Shown here piece by piece: positions 16,288 to 25,854 of a DNA stretch of 64,000 bases (the first letter of the stretch is position 1; each line of letters begins with the position of its first letter). The DNA is from Paramesorhizobium leguminum (lineage in GTDB: Bacteria > Pseudomonadota > Alphaproteobacteria > Rhizobiales > Rhizobiaceae), in the NCBI RefSeq assembly GCF_003217235.1, contig NZ_QJTF01000012.1:45221-109220 (forward strand), in the 5' to 3' direction. Made by a program: the position numbers and the translations under genes. Below the pieces are notes generated by a model. That model did no database searches, was not told the origin of the DNA, and saw only the letters and a program-made list of their open reading frames with translations.

Positions 16288-17051
16288 CGATCGATAAAAC
16301 GCAGCTTGGCCAATATGATTTCAGCACGTCGGCGCAATCGCGCACCCATCATGCGCATGTCATGCACGATCTGGGATTAGGCATCGTCAAGGGTTACTAT
16401 GCCGAAAACAGCATCCTGCCGGGGGATGCCGAGCTTCTGGAACGCTTCGGCGTTTCGCGCACCGTGCTGCGCGAGGCATTGAAGACGCTTGCGGCCAAGG
16501 GGCTGATCCAGCCCAAGGCCAAGATCGGCACGCGGGTGCGCGAGCGCTCGCAATGGAACCTTTTCGACCCCGATATCCTGATCTGGCATTTCGAGGCGGG
16601 CGTCGATTTGAGGTTCATGGAAAGCCTCGCCGAAATGCGGCTGGCGCTCGAGCCGGAAGCCGCCGCGCGGGCTGCGGAAAGGCGCACCGAAAAGCAACTG
16701 GCCGATCTCTATCGCTGGGCCGACCGCATGGGCGAGCGCAACGATACGGCGCAGGATTTCGTCCATAGCGATTTGCAATTCCACCTGACAATCGCGGAAG
16801 CCTCCGGCAATCCGTTCATGCGCTCGCTGAGCGCGCTTATCGAGGTGGCGCTCGTCACCGCCTTCACGCTCTCCTCCCCCATTCCCGATACGGAGCGGCA
16901 TGCAGCGTCAGCCCAGAAGCACCGCGCCATCGCGGACGCCATCGCCGCCCGCGACCCGGAAGCCGCCCGCGCGGCCATGCGGCTCGTTATTTTCGAAGGA
17001 GCGGAGCGGGTTGCGCAGGCGGAGCGGCTGAAGAACGGCGTGGCGGGGTGA
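16284..17051 (+). CDS. GntR/FadR-family transcriptional regulator
   Basis: Encodes 255 residues: an N-terminal winged helix (LLERFGVSRTVLREALKTLA, about 45-64) and a C-terminal all-helical FCD effector domain with the metal-binding type HSDLQFHLTIAEASGN. The GTG at 16284 is chosen because AGGAG lies six bases upstream and it overlaps the yjfF stop (GTGA). It is the last gene of the sugar operon, so it probably represses this operon and responds to a sugar or its catabolite. Palindromes near 11111 and 17114 are candidate operators. The inducer is unknown. Confidence 0.88.
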   Translation: MTIDKTQLGQYDFSTSAQSRTHHAHVMHDLGLGIVKGYYAENSILPGDAELLERFGVSRTVLREALKTLAAKGLIQPKAKIGTRVRERSQWNLFDPDILIWHFEAGVDLRFMESLAEMRLALEPEAAARAAERRTEKQLADLYRWADRMGERNDTAQDFVHSDLQFHLTIAEASGNPFMRSLSALIEVALVTAFTLSSPIPDTERHAASAQKHRAIADAIAARDPEAARAAMRLVIFEGAERVAQAERLKNGVAG

Positions 17052-17848
17052 AGTATCGTAGATTTTTTAGGACTTTCGCGAGAAATCGCTTGGCAGGCCA
17101 TACGATTTAATTCAACTATAACGATAGTTATGCTATTTAATCTGCATCTATAAGATGATTTCGGTTATTCTCAATCCTCGGGTTAAACCTACCGACATAG
17201 AAAGAAAAACGAATTATTGCCTAGATGATCCGGCCGCAGCAGATTCTCGAGACGAGCCCGAGAATGACGACAGGATGCATACAAAGAAAGGACAACCGTC
17301 TCATTATTACTCGACAGCCATCCATTATTGATTCGGCGTTAATCAAAATTTCTTAGGTGTAAATCTTTAAATACCGCATTTAATACGCAAGGCAGCATCA
17401 TGTATACCTATCTCAACCATTTGATATCACGTAAACTTTTATAGTTAAAAAAACATATATTGCCAAACGTGTTTTTTACAGTACAGATTCTCATAGCAAC
17501 GCGTATTTCACAGGGTGATTTGAGTACTTACCAAGACTCATGGAGCTTATCTTGTTGGCGACCATTGCAACACTTCTGCTTATGGCAAATTTGGTCTTTC
17601 TATACCTAGAGAGAAGGCGGTTTGCCGTGCATGGTGAAGGCTGGGCCGCAAGCGTTGCCACATCAACCTGGGAGTTGGAGGGTTATACGCAATCCTTCGC
17701 TCAAGCCGACTTCGGTAACGTGATTCCTATCATCAGACATCACTCACCCGGACAGGCTGCGTCATACAGCCCGCTCGGACTTTGTCATTCGACATCGCCT
17801 CCCGGCGGGGCGGAAACCGTACTTGACGATGTCCGATTTCGCGCAGCC
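17052..17848. other. AT-rich gap without a convincing gene
   Basis: About 800 bases, clearly richer in A/T up to about 17540. It holds a perfect inverted repeat AACTAT-AACG-ATAGTT (17114-17129) and a worn fragment of the family E repeat (about 17228-17275). At 17540 an open frame begins with one membrane segment (MELILLATIATLLLMANLVF), but it continues antisense through the FAH gene. The first 60 codons could be a broken gene start; nothing more can be supported. Confidence 0.5.
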
Positions 17849-19006
17849 TTACAGCAGGCCGCGTGCAGCGAGGTTGCGCATGAGAGCGGACGTGCCGAAC
17901 ACCCATGGCGGGCACTGCGTCGAGAGCCGGACCGTATTGGTCAGGCTGCCCAGCTCCGGATTGGAGATGGTAACGATGTCGCCCATCTTGTGCGTGAAAC
18001 CTTCGCCCGGCACGTCACGGTCCTCGACGGGCGCGAACAGCGTTCCCATGAAGAGCATGAACCCATCGGGATATTGGTGATGGGCGCCAATGGTCTGCGC
18101 GACGAGGTCGAGCGGATCGCGGCTGATCTCGCGCATGGTGCTGTGGCCCTTGAGCACGAAACCATCCTCGCCCGCGATCGACAGGTCGAGATCGGCGTTG
18201 CGGACGTTGTCGATCGAATAGGTTTCATCGAACAGACGGATAAATGGACCGATCGCGGCGGAGGCATTGTTGTCCTTCGCCTTGCCCAGGAGCAGAGCCG
18301 ACCGGCCCTCGACGTCACGCAAATTAACGTCGTTGCCGAGCGTGGCGCCCTTCACCGTCCCCCGACTATCGACCGCGAGCACGATTTCCGGCTCGGGGTT
18401 GTTCCACCGCGAAATCGGATGCAGCCCGACCGACGCCCCCCAACCGACCGCGGCGAGGACTTGCGCCTTGGAGAATACCTCGGCGTCCGGGCCGATGCCG
18501 ACTTCCAGATATTGGGACCAGACCCCCTCTTCGATAAGGGCGGCCTTAACCCTGGCCGCATCCGCGGAGCCGGCCTTGAGATTGCGCAGACTGTCACCGA
18601 TGATCGCGGTGACGCGCTCGCGGATCTTGAGCGCCAGGGCGGGATTGCCGGCGGCCTTCTCCTCGATCACACGCTCGATCATGGAACGGGCGAAGGTGAC
18701 GCCGCAGGCCTTGACCACCTGCAAATCGTTCGGTGCGAGAAAGTGAATCTTCGTCAGATCGCCGGCCGCTTCCACCGACTGCGCGGCGAGATCATCGAGG
18801 GACAGAAGTCGCTCGCCGGTTCGTGCGCGGATGAACATCGCCGCGTCCTCCCGTTCGAGGAGGTCGCGCATGGTCGGCGCTTCTTTAGAAGTGACGTCGT
18901 AAAGCACGCCATCGCGCAAGGTCACGAGCGCCGGGCCTTGTGCGTCGGGCCGCCAGACACGCCCGACAAAAGTTCCGGTCTTAAAGGCTTCCGCCGCTAT
19001 GATCAT
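17849..19006 (-). CDS. Fumarylacetoacetate hydrolase (FAH) family protein
   Basis: The 385-residue cytoplasmic protein has the FAH-family core in its C-terminal half: PEPEIVLAVDSRG supplies the metal-binding Glu pair, and GNDVNLRDVEGRSALLLGKAKD matches the GNDVTARD-LGKSFD region. Family members cleave or hydrate 2-keto acids (acylpyruvases, dehydratases). The length and N-terminal 90 residues resemble FAH proteins of sugar-acid pathways. GGGAGGA lies nine bases before the ATG. It stands alone, near a sugar import locus but on the other strand. The substrate is unknown. Confidence 0.85.
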   Translation of the reverse strand: MIIAAEAFKTGTFVGRVWRPDAQGPALVTLRDGVLYDVTSKEAPTMRDLLEREDAAMFIRARTGERLLSLDDLAAQSVEAAGDLTKIHFLAPNDLQVVKACGVTFARSMIERVIEEKAAGNPALALKIRERVTAIIGDSLRNLKAGSADAARVKAALIEEGVWSQYLEVGIGPDAEVFSKAQVLAAVGWGASVGLHPISRWNNPEPEIVLAVDSRGTVKGATLGNDVNLRDVEGRSALLLGKAKDNNASAAIGPFIRLFDETYSIDNVRNADLDLSIAGEDGFVLKGHSTMREISRDPLDLVAQTIGAHHQYPDGFMLFMGTLFAPVEDRDVPGEGFTHKMGDIVTISNPELGSLTNTVRLSTQCPPWVFGTSALMRNLAARGLL

Positions 19007-19050
19007 GGATGTCCTCCCAATGCCGTCGATCGTTCACCGACCGACGCCTG

Positions 19051-21198
19051 TCAAATTCGAATTAAGTCGCCGGCAGTCATTGCAGAGGACGCCAGTTCAT
19101 TCAAGCCTCGCATGGAAGACAGGCTTGACACGAAAGAAGGGCTTCTCACGGCAATGAAGTTATCAACTTCTGATGCCGGCATCGGCCTGCCGGTAAGATA
19201 GCCTTGCACCTCGCCGAAGTGTTCGTTTCTCAAGCGCTGCAATTGTTGCACTGTTTCGACGCCTTCGGCGGTGGTGGTTATGTTGAACCCCGCCCCAAGC
19301 ACGGCGACGGCCTGGATGATAGCGAGGTTGCGACTGTCGATTTCAATACCGGAAACAAAGCTGCGATCGATCTTGATCTTGTCGAATGGAAATGAACGCA
19401 GATAGGAAAGCGATGAATAGCCGGTGCCGAAATCATCCATGGCGATGCGCACGCCAAGCTCGCGCAAACCATAAAGCAATTGAATGTTCTGCCGGCTGTT
19501 GGAGAGAAAAACGGATTCAGTGATTTCCAGCTCGAGCCTACGCGGTTCGAGGCCAGCTTCCTCAAGCGCCATCGTTACGGTATCGAGCAGTTCCGGCCCA
19601 AATTGTGCCGGTGAAAGATTGACGGAGACCTTGACGGATTTCGGCCAGTGCGCGGCGGTTTGGCAGGCCTTGCGGAGAACCCATTGACCGATCGTGGAAA
19701 TCAAACCCGTTTGCTCAGCGACCGGAATGAAATCAGCCGGCGATATCATGCCACGCTGCGGGTGATGCCAACGGATGAGCGCCTCGAAGCCTGAAATGCT
19801 GTCATCGGCGAGGGTGAAAATTGGCTGGTAATGAAGTTCAAACTGCCCGTCGGTCAGCGCCTGGCGCAATTCCAACGTCAGGAGATGGCGCTTTTCTGCC
19901 GCCAACCGCATCGAGTGCTCGTAGAAACGGAAGGTCGAACGGCCATCGGCCTTGACGGCATGGAGCGCCAGATCGGCATTGCGCAGCAGCAGACCCACCT
20001 CGTCACCATGGATCGGCGCCAGCGCAATGCCCACGCTGCAACAGACATATTCCTCATTGTGATCCAGACGAAAAGGCTCAACGAAGGTAGCCATAAGTTT
20101 TTCGACGAACAGGCTCACTTCGCCCATATCGCCACCCATGAAGGCAATGGCGAACTCATCGCCATCGATGCGCGCGAGAAAATCATCCGGTGAGATCAAC
20201 CGGCGCAACCTCGCGGCCACTTCGCGCAGCAAGTGATCGCCCGCCGCATGGCCGATGCTGTCGTTGACCTGCTTGAAATGATCGACATCGAGATAAAGCA
20301 GGGCGAACGGCTCCGCTTCATGCTCCTTTTTCAGGAGCTTTTCGACATGGCGGGTGAAGTAAGCGCGATTGGGCAGGCCGGTCAGCGCATCATGCATGGC
20401 GACATGCTCGATGCGCGACAGGATTTCCCGTCTCTCGGTCACATCTTCCGAAAGGCCCATGAGATAACGCGGGCGGGAGCCGTCATTCGTCGGAATGCGG
20501 CGTTTTATGGTACGCACGGTACGCGTCTGGCCGTCGGCGCGCGTCATGTTCTGCTCGATGGTCAGGACATCGCTGCGCCGCATCGCGACCTTGTCCTGCC
20601 GGGCGAAGCGAAGCGCATCGCGGCGGGAGAACACCGCGGTATCGGTCTTGCCCAACACATCCGCCGGAGTGCAGCCGCTAACTTCACCCGCCGCCTCGTT
20701 GAACAGCACATAGCGTCCATCGTCCTCCATGTCCTTGACGAATATGCCCAAGGGAAGATTGCTCACCAGATTGTCGAGGAGCGAGCGGGTGTGATTCACC
20801 TGCCTGTAGGCCTCACTGACCTCGGTCCGGTCCTGCACGATGGCGAGAATGGCATCGCGTCCCCTGAACCGAACCTGCCGGCCATAGGTCAGAACATCGA
20901 TGATCTCGCCATCGGCTTTCAAATGCTGCCAGCGCTCAGCGCGGTCGAGGTCGGACTTCTCTCTGATCGCATCCAGCATACGCTCGCGTTCCGCAGGCGG
21001 ACGGATATCGAGAACCGTCAGTTGACGGAATTGTTCGCGGTCGTAGCCATAAAGCTCGACGGCAGCATGATTGATAATGATGAACTTCAGGGTTTGCGGA
21101 TCATAGACCCACATGGGCGTGGGATGGGTGGTGAAAAGAACGCGGAAATCCTCGTCGCTTTCCGCCTCCATGTCCGTTGCCCTTGTCGAAGGCGACAT
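19051..21198 (-). CDS. PAS-PAS-GGDEF-EAL cyclic-di-GMP protein
   Basis: Has 715 residues. Two PAS domains (about 16-130 and 140-260), a GGDEF domain (265-425) and an EAL domain (445-690) are visible. The GGDEF signature is DGDEF (345-349: Asp replaces the first Gly) and there is no RxxD inhibitory site before it. The EAL domain keeps EALIRW (472 on), SVNLSPAQF, ITES, DDFGTG (588-593), KIDRSF and AEGVET, so phosphodiesterase activity is expected. No membrane segment, so it is cytoplasmic. Whether the cyclase half is active is uncertain. It is transcribed alone, on the same strand as the FAH gene. Confidence 0.9.
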   Translation of the reverse strand: MSPSTRATDMEAESDEDFRVLFTTHPTPMWVYDPQTLKFIIINHAAVELYGYDREQFRQLTVLDIRPPAERERMLDAIREKSDLDRAERWQHLKADGEIIDVLTYGRQVRFRGRDAILAIVQDRTEVSEAYRQVNHTRSLLDNLVSNLPLGIFVKDMEDDGRYVLFNEAAGEVSGCTPADVLGKTDTAVFSRRDALRFARQDKVAMRRSDVLTIEQNMTRADGQTRTVRTIKRRIPTNDGSRPRYLMGLSEDVTERREILSRIEHVAMHDALTGLPNRAYFTRHVEKLLKKEHEAEPFALLYLDVDHFKQVNDSIGHAAGDHLLREVAARLRRLISPDDFLARIDGDEFAIAFMGGDMGEVSLFVEKLMATFVEPFRLDHNEEYVCCSVGIALAPIHGDEVGLLLRNADLALHAVKADGRSTFRFYEHSMRLAAEKRHLLTLELRQALTDGQFELHYQPIFTLADDSISGFEALIRWHHPQRGMISPADFIPVAEQTGLISTIGQWVLRKACQTAAHWPKSVKVSVNLSPAQFGPELLDTVTMALEEAGLEPRRLELEITESVFLSNSRQNIQLLYGLRELGVRIAMDDFGTGYSSLSYLRSFPFDKIKIDRSFVSGIEIDSRNLAIIQAVAVLGAGFNITTTAEGVETVQQLQRLRNEHFGEVQGYLTGRPMPASEVDNFIAVRSPSFVSSLSSMRGLNELASSAMTAGDLIRI

Positions 21199-21349
21199 TC
21201 GATCGTACCCCTGTCGGATTCTTTACATTTTTCGTCGCAGAGCAAATCATCAAATCCTAAATAAAGAATGTTGCGCTTTGATCCGCCTGTTTTTATCCCT
21301 CCGATTTTCGCTACCTTCCATCGAGACCGAAATCTGGTAACAGGTGATC

Positions 21350-21643
21350 ATGACCGACAAGCCACGCATCACGATCACCTATTGCACCCAATGCAGCTGG
21401 TTGCTTCGCGCAGCCTGGATGGCGCAGGAATTGCTCTCGACCTTCGGGCAGGACTTAAGCGAGGTAGCGCTGATTCCCGGGACAGGCGGGGTTTATGAAA
21501 TCCGCGTCGGCGACAAGCTCATCTGGGAGCGCAAGCGCGACGGCGGTTTTCCAGAGGCTAAGGTCTTGAAGCAGCGCGTCCGTGATATCGTCTGGCCGGA
21601 ACGCGATCTGGGTCATTCGGACGGTCATAAAGCGGAAAAATAA
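21350..21643 (+). CDS. SelT/SelW/SelH-like (Rdx) selenoprotein homologue, Cys form
   Basis: The 97-residue protein begins with beta-strand ITITYCTQCSW; the CxxC of the Rdx family replaces the CxxU of eukaryotic selenoproteins. Family members have a thioredoxin-like fold and are thought to act in redox reactions. The ATG at 21350 is preferred over the GTG two codons earlier. The C-terminus is basic and polar. The gene is divergent from the GGDEF-EAL gene and convergent with rmuC. The function in bacteria is not established. Confidence 0.85.
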   Translation: MTDKPRITITYCTQCSWLLRAAWMAQELLSTFGQDLSEVALIPGTGGVYEIRVGDKLIWERKRDGGFPEAKVLKQRVRDIVWPERDLGHSDGHKAEK

Positions 21644-21660
21644 AGCCAACCGAGAAGGCG

Positions 21661-22884
21661 CTATTCGTCCTCGACCACGCGTAGCCGCAACTGCCCCGTT
21701 GCGCTGCCGGCTGCCGGGCCGGCAGTTTTTGCCGGAGCGTCGTCGTCCGGCTTTTCGCCAAATTCCAGCGCTTCGATTTTCGCGCCGCGCTTCGTCACCT
21801 TGCCGGACGAAACGAGAATGTCATCGATATCCTTGTTGGCCTGCAGGAAATGGCCTTGCAGTTTACGCACCCGCTCGTCAAGGCGCGAGACATCCTCCAT
21901 TAGCTGGATCACTTCGCCCTGGATCAGATGCGCCTGCTCGCGCATCCGCGCATCCTTCAGCACCGCCTGGATGACCTGGATCGACAGCATCAGCAGCGAC
22001 GGCGAGACGATGACGATGCGCGCGCGATGCGCCTTCTGCACCAGCCCTTCGAAATTCTCGTGGATTTCCGCGAAGATCGATTCTGACGGCACGAACAGGA
22101 ATGCCGTATCCTGCGTCTCGCCTGATATCAGGTATTTCTCCGATATGTCGCGTATATGCACTTCGATATCCCGGCGAAACTGGGCAATGGCGAGCTTCTT
22201 CGCCTCTGGTGTTCCCGCGTCGCGGATCGCACTCCAGGCTTCCAGCGGAAACTTGGCGTCGATCACCAGCGAGGGCATTCCATTGGGCATCCGCACCACG
22301 CAATCGGGCCGGTTATGGTTGGAAAGTGTCGCCTGAAATTCGTAGGCGCCGCGCGGCAGACCATCGGCGATAATCGCCTCCATGCGCGACTGGCCGAAGG
22401 CGCCGCGCGTTTGCTTGTTGGCGAGGATCGCCTGCAGCTGCACCACCTGCCCCGCCAGCGACTGGATATTGTTCTGCGCCGTGTCGATCACCGCGAGCCG
22501 CTCCTGCAACTTTGCCAGATTCTCGTGCGTCGACTTGCTCTGCTCGGTCATGGTCTGACCGATGCGGCTGGTCATGCCGTCGAGCCGCTCGCGGATCGAC
22601 TGGTTGAGCTCGGCCTGCCTTGAGCCGAAGACCTCGGCCATGGTCTGCATCCGGCCCTGCATTTCCGCCTGGCTTTTCAGGATTTCCGCCATGCGCATTT
22701 CCGCGTCGCGGGCGCGCTCCGCCGCCTGCACCTCGGCGATGGCACGGGCATGGCTTGCCCGCCACGCCGTAACGAGAAAGAAAAGCGCAACGGCGCCGAA
22801 ACAGAAAAGCAATGCTCCGCCGAAGGAGACTGTATGTACGCCAAGTTGAAGCAGCGGCGCGGCCAGAAGAGTGTTCGTTTCCAT
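21661..22884 (-). CDS. rmuC: DNA recombination protein RmuC
   Basis: Contains 407 residues: one N-terminal membrane segment (about 16-41), a coiled-coil region (50-160) and the RmuC nuclease-like domain (about 165-360) with PDCVVRMPNGMPSLVIDAKFPL and the FVPSESIFAEIHENF block. RmuC limits DNA inversions between short repeats in E. coli, relevant in a genome full of inverted repeats. The C-terminal 50 residues are low-complexity. It is convergent with the SelW-like gene and divergent from def. Confidence 0.92.
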   Translation of the reverse strand: METNTLLAAPLLQLGVHTVSFGGALLFCFGAVALFFLVTAWRASHARAIAEVQAAERARDAEMRMAEILKSQAEMQGRMQTMAEVFGSRQAELNQSIRERLDGMTSRIGQTMTEQSKSTHENLAKLQERLAVIDTAQNNIQSLAGQVVQLQAILANKQTRGAFGQSRMEAIIADGLPRGAYEFQATLSNHNRPDCVVRMPNGMPSLVIDAKFPLEAWSAIRDAGTPEAKKLAIAQFRRDIEVHIRDISEKYLISGETQDTAFLFVPSESIFAEIHENFEGLVQKAHRARIVIVSPSLLMLSIQVIQAVLKDARMREQAHLIQGEVIQLMEDVSRLDERVRKLQGHFLQANKDIDDILVSSGKVTKRGAKIEALEFGEKPDDDAPAKTAGPAAGSATGQLRLRVVEDE

Positions 22885-22996
22885 GCGGAAGGCTTAACTG
22901 ATTCACGATGGGAAAGCGAGATCAAAACGAGAACATTTTTAACCCTCACGCTATCGGCTTATTGACGCCCGCGACCCGAACGATTAGGTGAAAGCC

Positions 22997-23527
22997 ATGT
23001 CAATCAAGCCTCTTGTCATCCTTCCCGACCCCATCCTGCGCCAGGTGTCCAAGCCTGTAGAGCGCATCGACGATCAGTTGCGCACCTTTACCGCCGACAT
23101 GCTGGAGACGATGTATGACGCGCCGGGCATCGGCCTCGCCGCTATTCAGGTAGGCGAGCCCCTGCGCATCCTTGTCATCGACCTTTCGAAGGAAGATGAG
23201 GAAAAGGCGCCGCAGGTATTCATCAATCCAGAGATCGTGGCGTCCTCCGACGAGCGCAGTGCCTATGAGGAAGGCTGCCTGTCGATCCCCGATTATTATG
23301 CGGAAGTAGAGCGGCCTGCGAGCGTGCGCGTCACCTATCTCGATCGGGAAGGCAAGGCGCACGAGATCGCCGCCGAAGGTCTGTTGGCTACCTGCCTGCA
23401 GCACGAGATCGACCATCTGAACGGTGTTCTCTTTATCGATCATATCTCGAAGCTCAAGCGCGACATGGTGATCAAGAGATTCAAGAAGCTCGCCAAGGAC
23501 CGTCCGCCAAGCAAGCTCGCTATTTAG
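22997..23527 (+). CDS. def: Peptide deformylase
   Basis: Removes the formyl group from the N-terminal Met of new proteins. The 176-residue protein shows all three motifs: GIGLAAIQ (44-51), EGCLS (92-96) and QHEIDH (135-140), which bind the metal. The ATG at 22997 has AGGTG upstream; an in-frame GTG three codons earlier is less likely. It is followed after 11 bases by fmt, so deformylation and formylation genes are co-transcribed, as in many bacteria. Confidence 0.97.
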   Translation: MSIKPLVILPDPILRQVSKPVERIDDQLRTFTADMLETMYDAPGIGLAAIQVGEPLRILVIDLSKEDEEKAPQVFINPEIVASSDERSAYEEGCLSIPDYYAEVERPASVRVTYLDREGKAHEIAAEGLLATCLQHEIDHLNGVLFIDHISKLKRDMVIKRFKKLAKDRPPSKLAI

Positions 23528-23538
23528 GAGAACTGCCC

Positions 23539-24468
23539 ATGTCGCTGCGCGTGATTTTCATGGGCACACCGGAATTCTCGGTGCCTGTTCTGACCGCGCT
23601 TATCGGCCAGGGCCACGACATCGCCGCCGTTTATTCGCAGCCGCCGCGCCCGGCCGGGCGTCGCGGGCTGGAGCTGACGAAATCACCGGTGCATGATAAG
23701 GCCGAACAGTTCGGCATTGAAGTACGCACGCCGAAGAGCCTGAAAAGCGCTGAAGAACAAGAGGCGTTCCGCGCGCTTGACGCTGACGTGGCGGTGGTCG
23801 TCGCTTACGGACTTTTGCTGCCGCCCCCGATTCTCGAAGGCACCCGGCTCGGCTGCTATAATGGGCATGCATCCTTGCTTCCGCGATGGCGCGGCGCGGC
23901 CCCCATCCAGCGCGCCATCATGGCCGGCGACCGCGAGACCGGCATGATGATCATGAAAATGGACGAGGGTCTCGATACCGGGCCGGTCGCCATGGTTGAA
24001 AAGGTGGTGATAACACCCGACATGACATCAGGCGAATTGCACGACCGCCTGAGCATGATTAGCGCCGACCTCATGGTCCGCGCCATGGCCGCGCTTGAGC
24101 GCGACAGCCTGACGCTAAAGCCGCAGACGGAAACGGGCGTCACCTATGCCGCCAAGATCGACAAGGCGGAAACGCGTATCGACTGGACAGGTCGTGCGGA
24201 GGATATTCACAATCGCATTCGCGGGCTTTCGCCTTTTCCCGGCGCGTGGTGCGAGATGGAGATCGGTGGGAAACCCGAGCGCGTCAAACTGTTGAAATCG
24301 ACGCTGGCGAGAGTTGAAGGCACACCGGGCATGATTCTTCCCGGCGACGGCTTGACGATCACTTGCGGCGAGGGCGCGGTGAAGCTCACGCTGCTGCAAA
24401 AGGCCGGCGGCAAGCCGCTTGGCGCGCAAGACTTCCTGCGTGGCGCGCCCGTGACACGGGTTTTCTGA
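23539..24468 (+). CDS. fmt: Methionyl-tRNA formyltransferase
   Basis: Transfers a formyl group from 10-formyl-THF to initiator Met-tRNA. The 309-residue protein begins [17 protein letters not shown] and has the catalytic block [19 protein letters not shown], with a C-terminal beta-barrel domain ([10 protein letters not shown]). A GGAGA ribosome site precedes the ATG. It lies between def and truA, and its stop is one base before the truA start. Confidence 0.97.
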   Translation: MSLRVIFMGTPEFSVPVLTALIGQGHDIAAVYSQPPRPAGRRGLELTKSPVHDKAEQFGIEVRTPKSLKSAEEQEAFRALDADVAVVVAYGLLLPPPILEGTRLGCYNGHASLLPRWRGAAPIQRAIMAGDRETGMMIMKMDEGLDTGPVAMVEKVVITPDMTSGELHDRLSMISADLMVRAMAALERDSLTLKPQTETGVTYAAKIDKAETRIDWTGRAEDIHNRIRGLSPFPGAWCEMEIGGKPERVKLLKSTLARVEGTPGMILPGDGLTITCGEGAVKLTLLQKAGGKPLGAQDFLRGAPVTRVF

Positions 24469-24469
24469 C

Positions 24470-25222
24470 GTGCCGCGCTACAAGCTCACCATTGAATATG
24501 ACGGCACACCCTATGCCGGCTGGCAGCGGCAGGAAAACGGCCACACGGTCCAAGCCGCGATCGAGCAGGCGATTAAAAAGTTCTGCGGCGAGGATGTGGC
24601 CCTTGGTGCTGCCGGGCGGACCGATGCCGGCGTTCATGCGCTGGCGCAAATAGCGCATGTGGACCTGGCGAAGGATTGGGGCGCGGCCAAGGTGCGCGAT
24701 GCGCTGAATGCCCACCTTGTGATGGCCAATGAGCGCGTGGTCATCCTCAATGTCGAGCGTGTGCCGGAGACATTCGACGCGCGATTCTCGGCCACTGCGC
24801 GCCATTATCTCTACCGCATCATCAATCGCCGGCCGCCCATCGCGGTGGAAGCCAACCGCGCCTGGTGGGTATCGAAGCCGCTGGATAGCGGTGCGATGCA
24901 CGAGGCCGCGCAGCTGCTTCTGGGCCAGCATGATTTCACCACCTTCCGCGCCTCGCAGTGCCAGGCAAAGAGTCCGGTCAAGACGCTCGACCGGCTGGAT
25001 GTCACGCGTAACGGCGAGCTTGTCGAAATCCGCGCCTCGGCGCGTTCCTTCCTGCACAATCAGGTGCGCTCGCTTGCAGGCAGTCTGATGGAAGTGGGCG
25101 TCGGGCGCTGGACGGCGGATGATCTCGTCGCCGCTCTTGGAGCGCGCGACCGCGCCGCCTGCGGGCAGGTCGCGCCCCCTTATGGGCTTTACCTTATCGG
25201 CGTCGATTACGACCTGCTTTAA
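24470..25222 (+). CDS. truA: tRNA pseudouridine(38-40) synthase
   Basis: Makes pseudouridine at positions 38-40 of tRNA anticodon arms. The 250-residue protein has the catalytic Asp (D52) in GRTDAGVHA and the conserved [14 protein letters not shown] region. The start is GTG at 24470, directly after the fmt stop; this non-ATG start is supported by the [11 protein letters not shown] opening expected of TruA. Its stop overlaps the stop of the convergent membrane-protein gene. Confidence 0.96.
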   Translation: MPRYKLTIEYDGTPYAGWQRQENGHTVQAAIEQAIKKFCGEDVALGAAGRTDAGVHALAQIAHVDLAKDWGAAKVRDALNAHLVMANERVVILNVERVPETFDARFSATARHYLYRIINRRPPIAVEANRAWWVSKPLDSGAMHEAAQLLLGQHDFTTFRASQCQAKSPVKTLDRLDVTRNGELVEIRASARSFLHNQVRSLAGSLMEVGVGRWTADDLVAALGARDRAACGQVAPPYGLYLIGVDYDLL

Positions 25223-25854
25223 CGATGCAGGAGCGTGCTATCGGCAGCGGTGGGATAATCGATGCCGAAGAGATGCTGTAGTGCGACGGTAATCAGAATC
25301 GATCCGATGAAAAGCGTGATGTAGAAGGGCAGCGCGAAGGTGTGCGGTCTTTGCAAAGCCACCTGCGTCAGTCGATAGGAAAAGACTATCGACACCCCCA
25401 ACAGCATGATCGAAATCAGCGCCATGAATTCAGAAGACAAGGGAAAAAACAGCCGCACCAGCGTGATGGGAACGAATAGCCACGCGATCAGCGCCGTTCC
25501 CCAGTTGGAGGCGATGACATAGGGCGCGAAGCGCCGCGAGATGCCGACGCGCCGGGCGAGAAGTCCCAGCACCAGGATCGGCAGCACCCATGAGATCAAA
25601 TCGACCATGGCTGTGCGCATCACAATGCTGAACCGCAGTCCGGCCTCGTCATCACCCCGCGCGAGATCCGCCGCATAGACGACCCATCCGGCGAAGAGCG
25701 GCGGCAGCGCTACCAGCATGGCATAGAAGGATTGCCAGAACCCTTCCGCCGATATGTCGAGCAGGGTAAGGCCATCCGGCCGCCCGCGCATCATGCGCCA
25801 GCTGCCGTAGAGATAGCGATAGATATCGTCAAGCGTCGGCATGGAATGGCTCAT
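25219..25854 (-). CDS. Hypothetical inner-membrane protein downstream of dapE
   Basis: The 211-residue protein has five to six hydrophobic segments (first about 41-62) after a cytoplasmic N-terminus [17 protein letters not shown]. The start overlaps the dapE stop (ATGA), so it is translationally coupled to dapE. The coupling with dapE is, as I recall, seen in related Rhizobiales, but the role is unknown; it has no recognised catalytic motif. It is convergent with truA, with the two stop codons overlapping. Confidence 0.8.
   Translation of the reverse strand: MSHSMPTLDDIYRYLYGSWRMMRGRPDGLTLLDISAEGFWQSFYAMLVALPPLFAGWVVYAADLARGDDEAGLRFSIVMRTAMVDLISWVLPILVLGLLARRVGISRRFAPYVIASNWGTALIAWLFVPITLVRLFFPLSSEFMALISIMLLGVSIVFSYRLTQVALQRPHTFALPFYITLFIGSILITVALQHLFGIDYPTAADSTLLHR

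Noticed and set aside
17540..19201. 553-codon plus-strand frame over the FAH gene
   Set aside because: Only the first 60 codons look protein-like (one membrane segment); the rest is antisense to a good gene.
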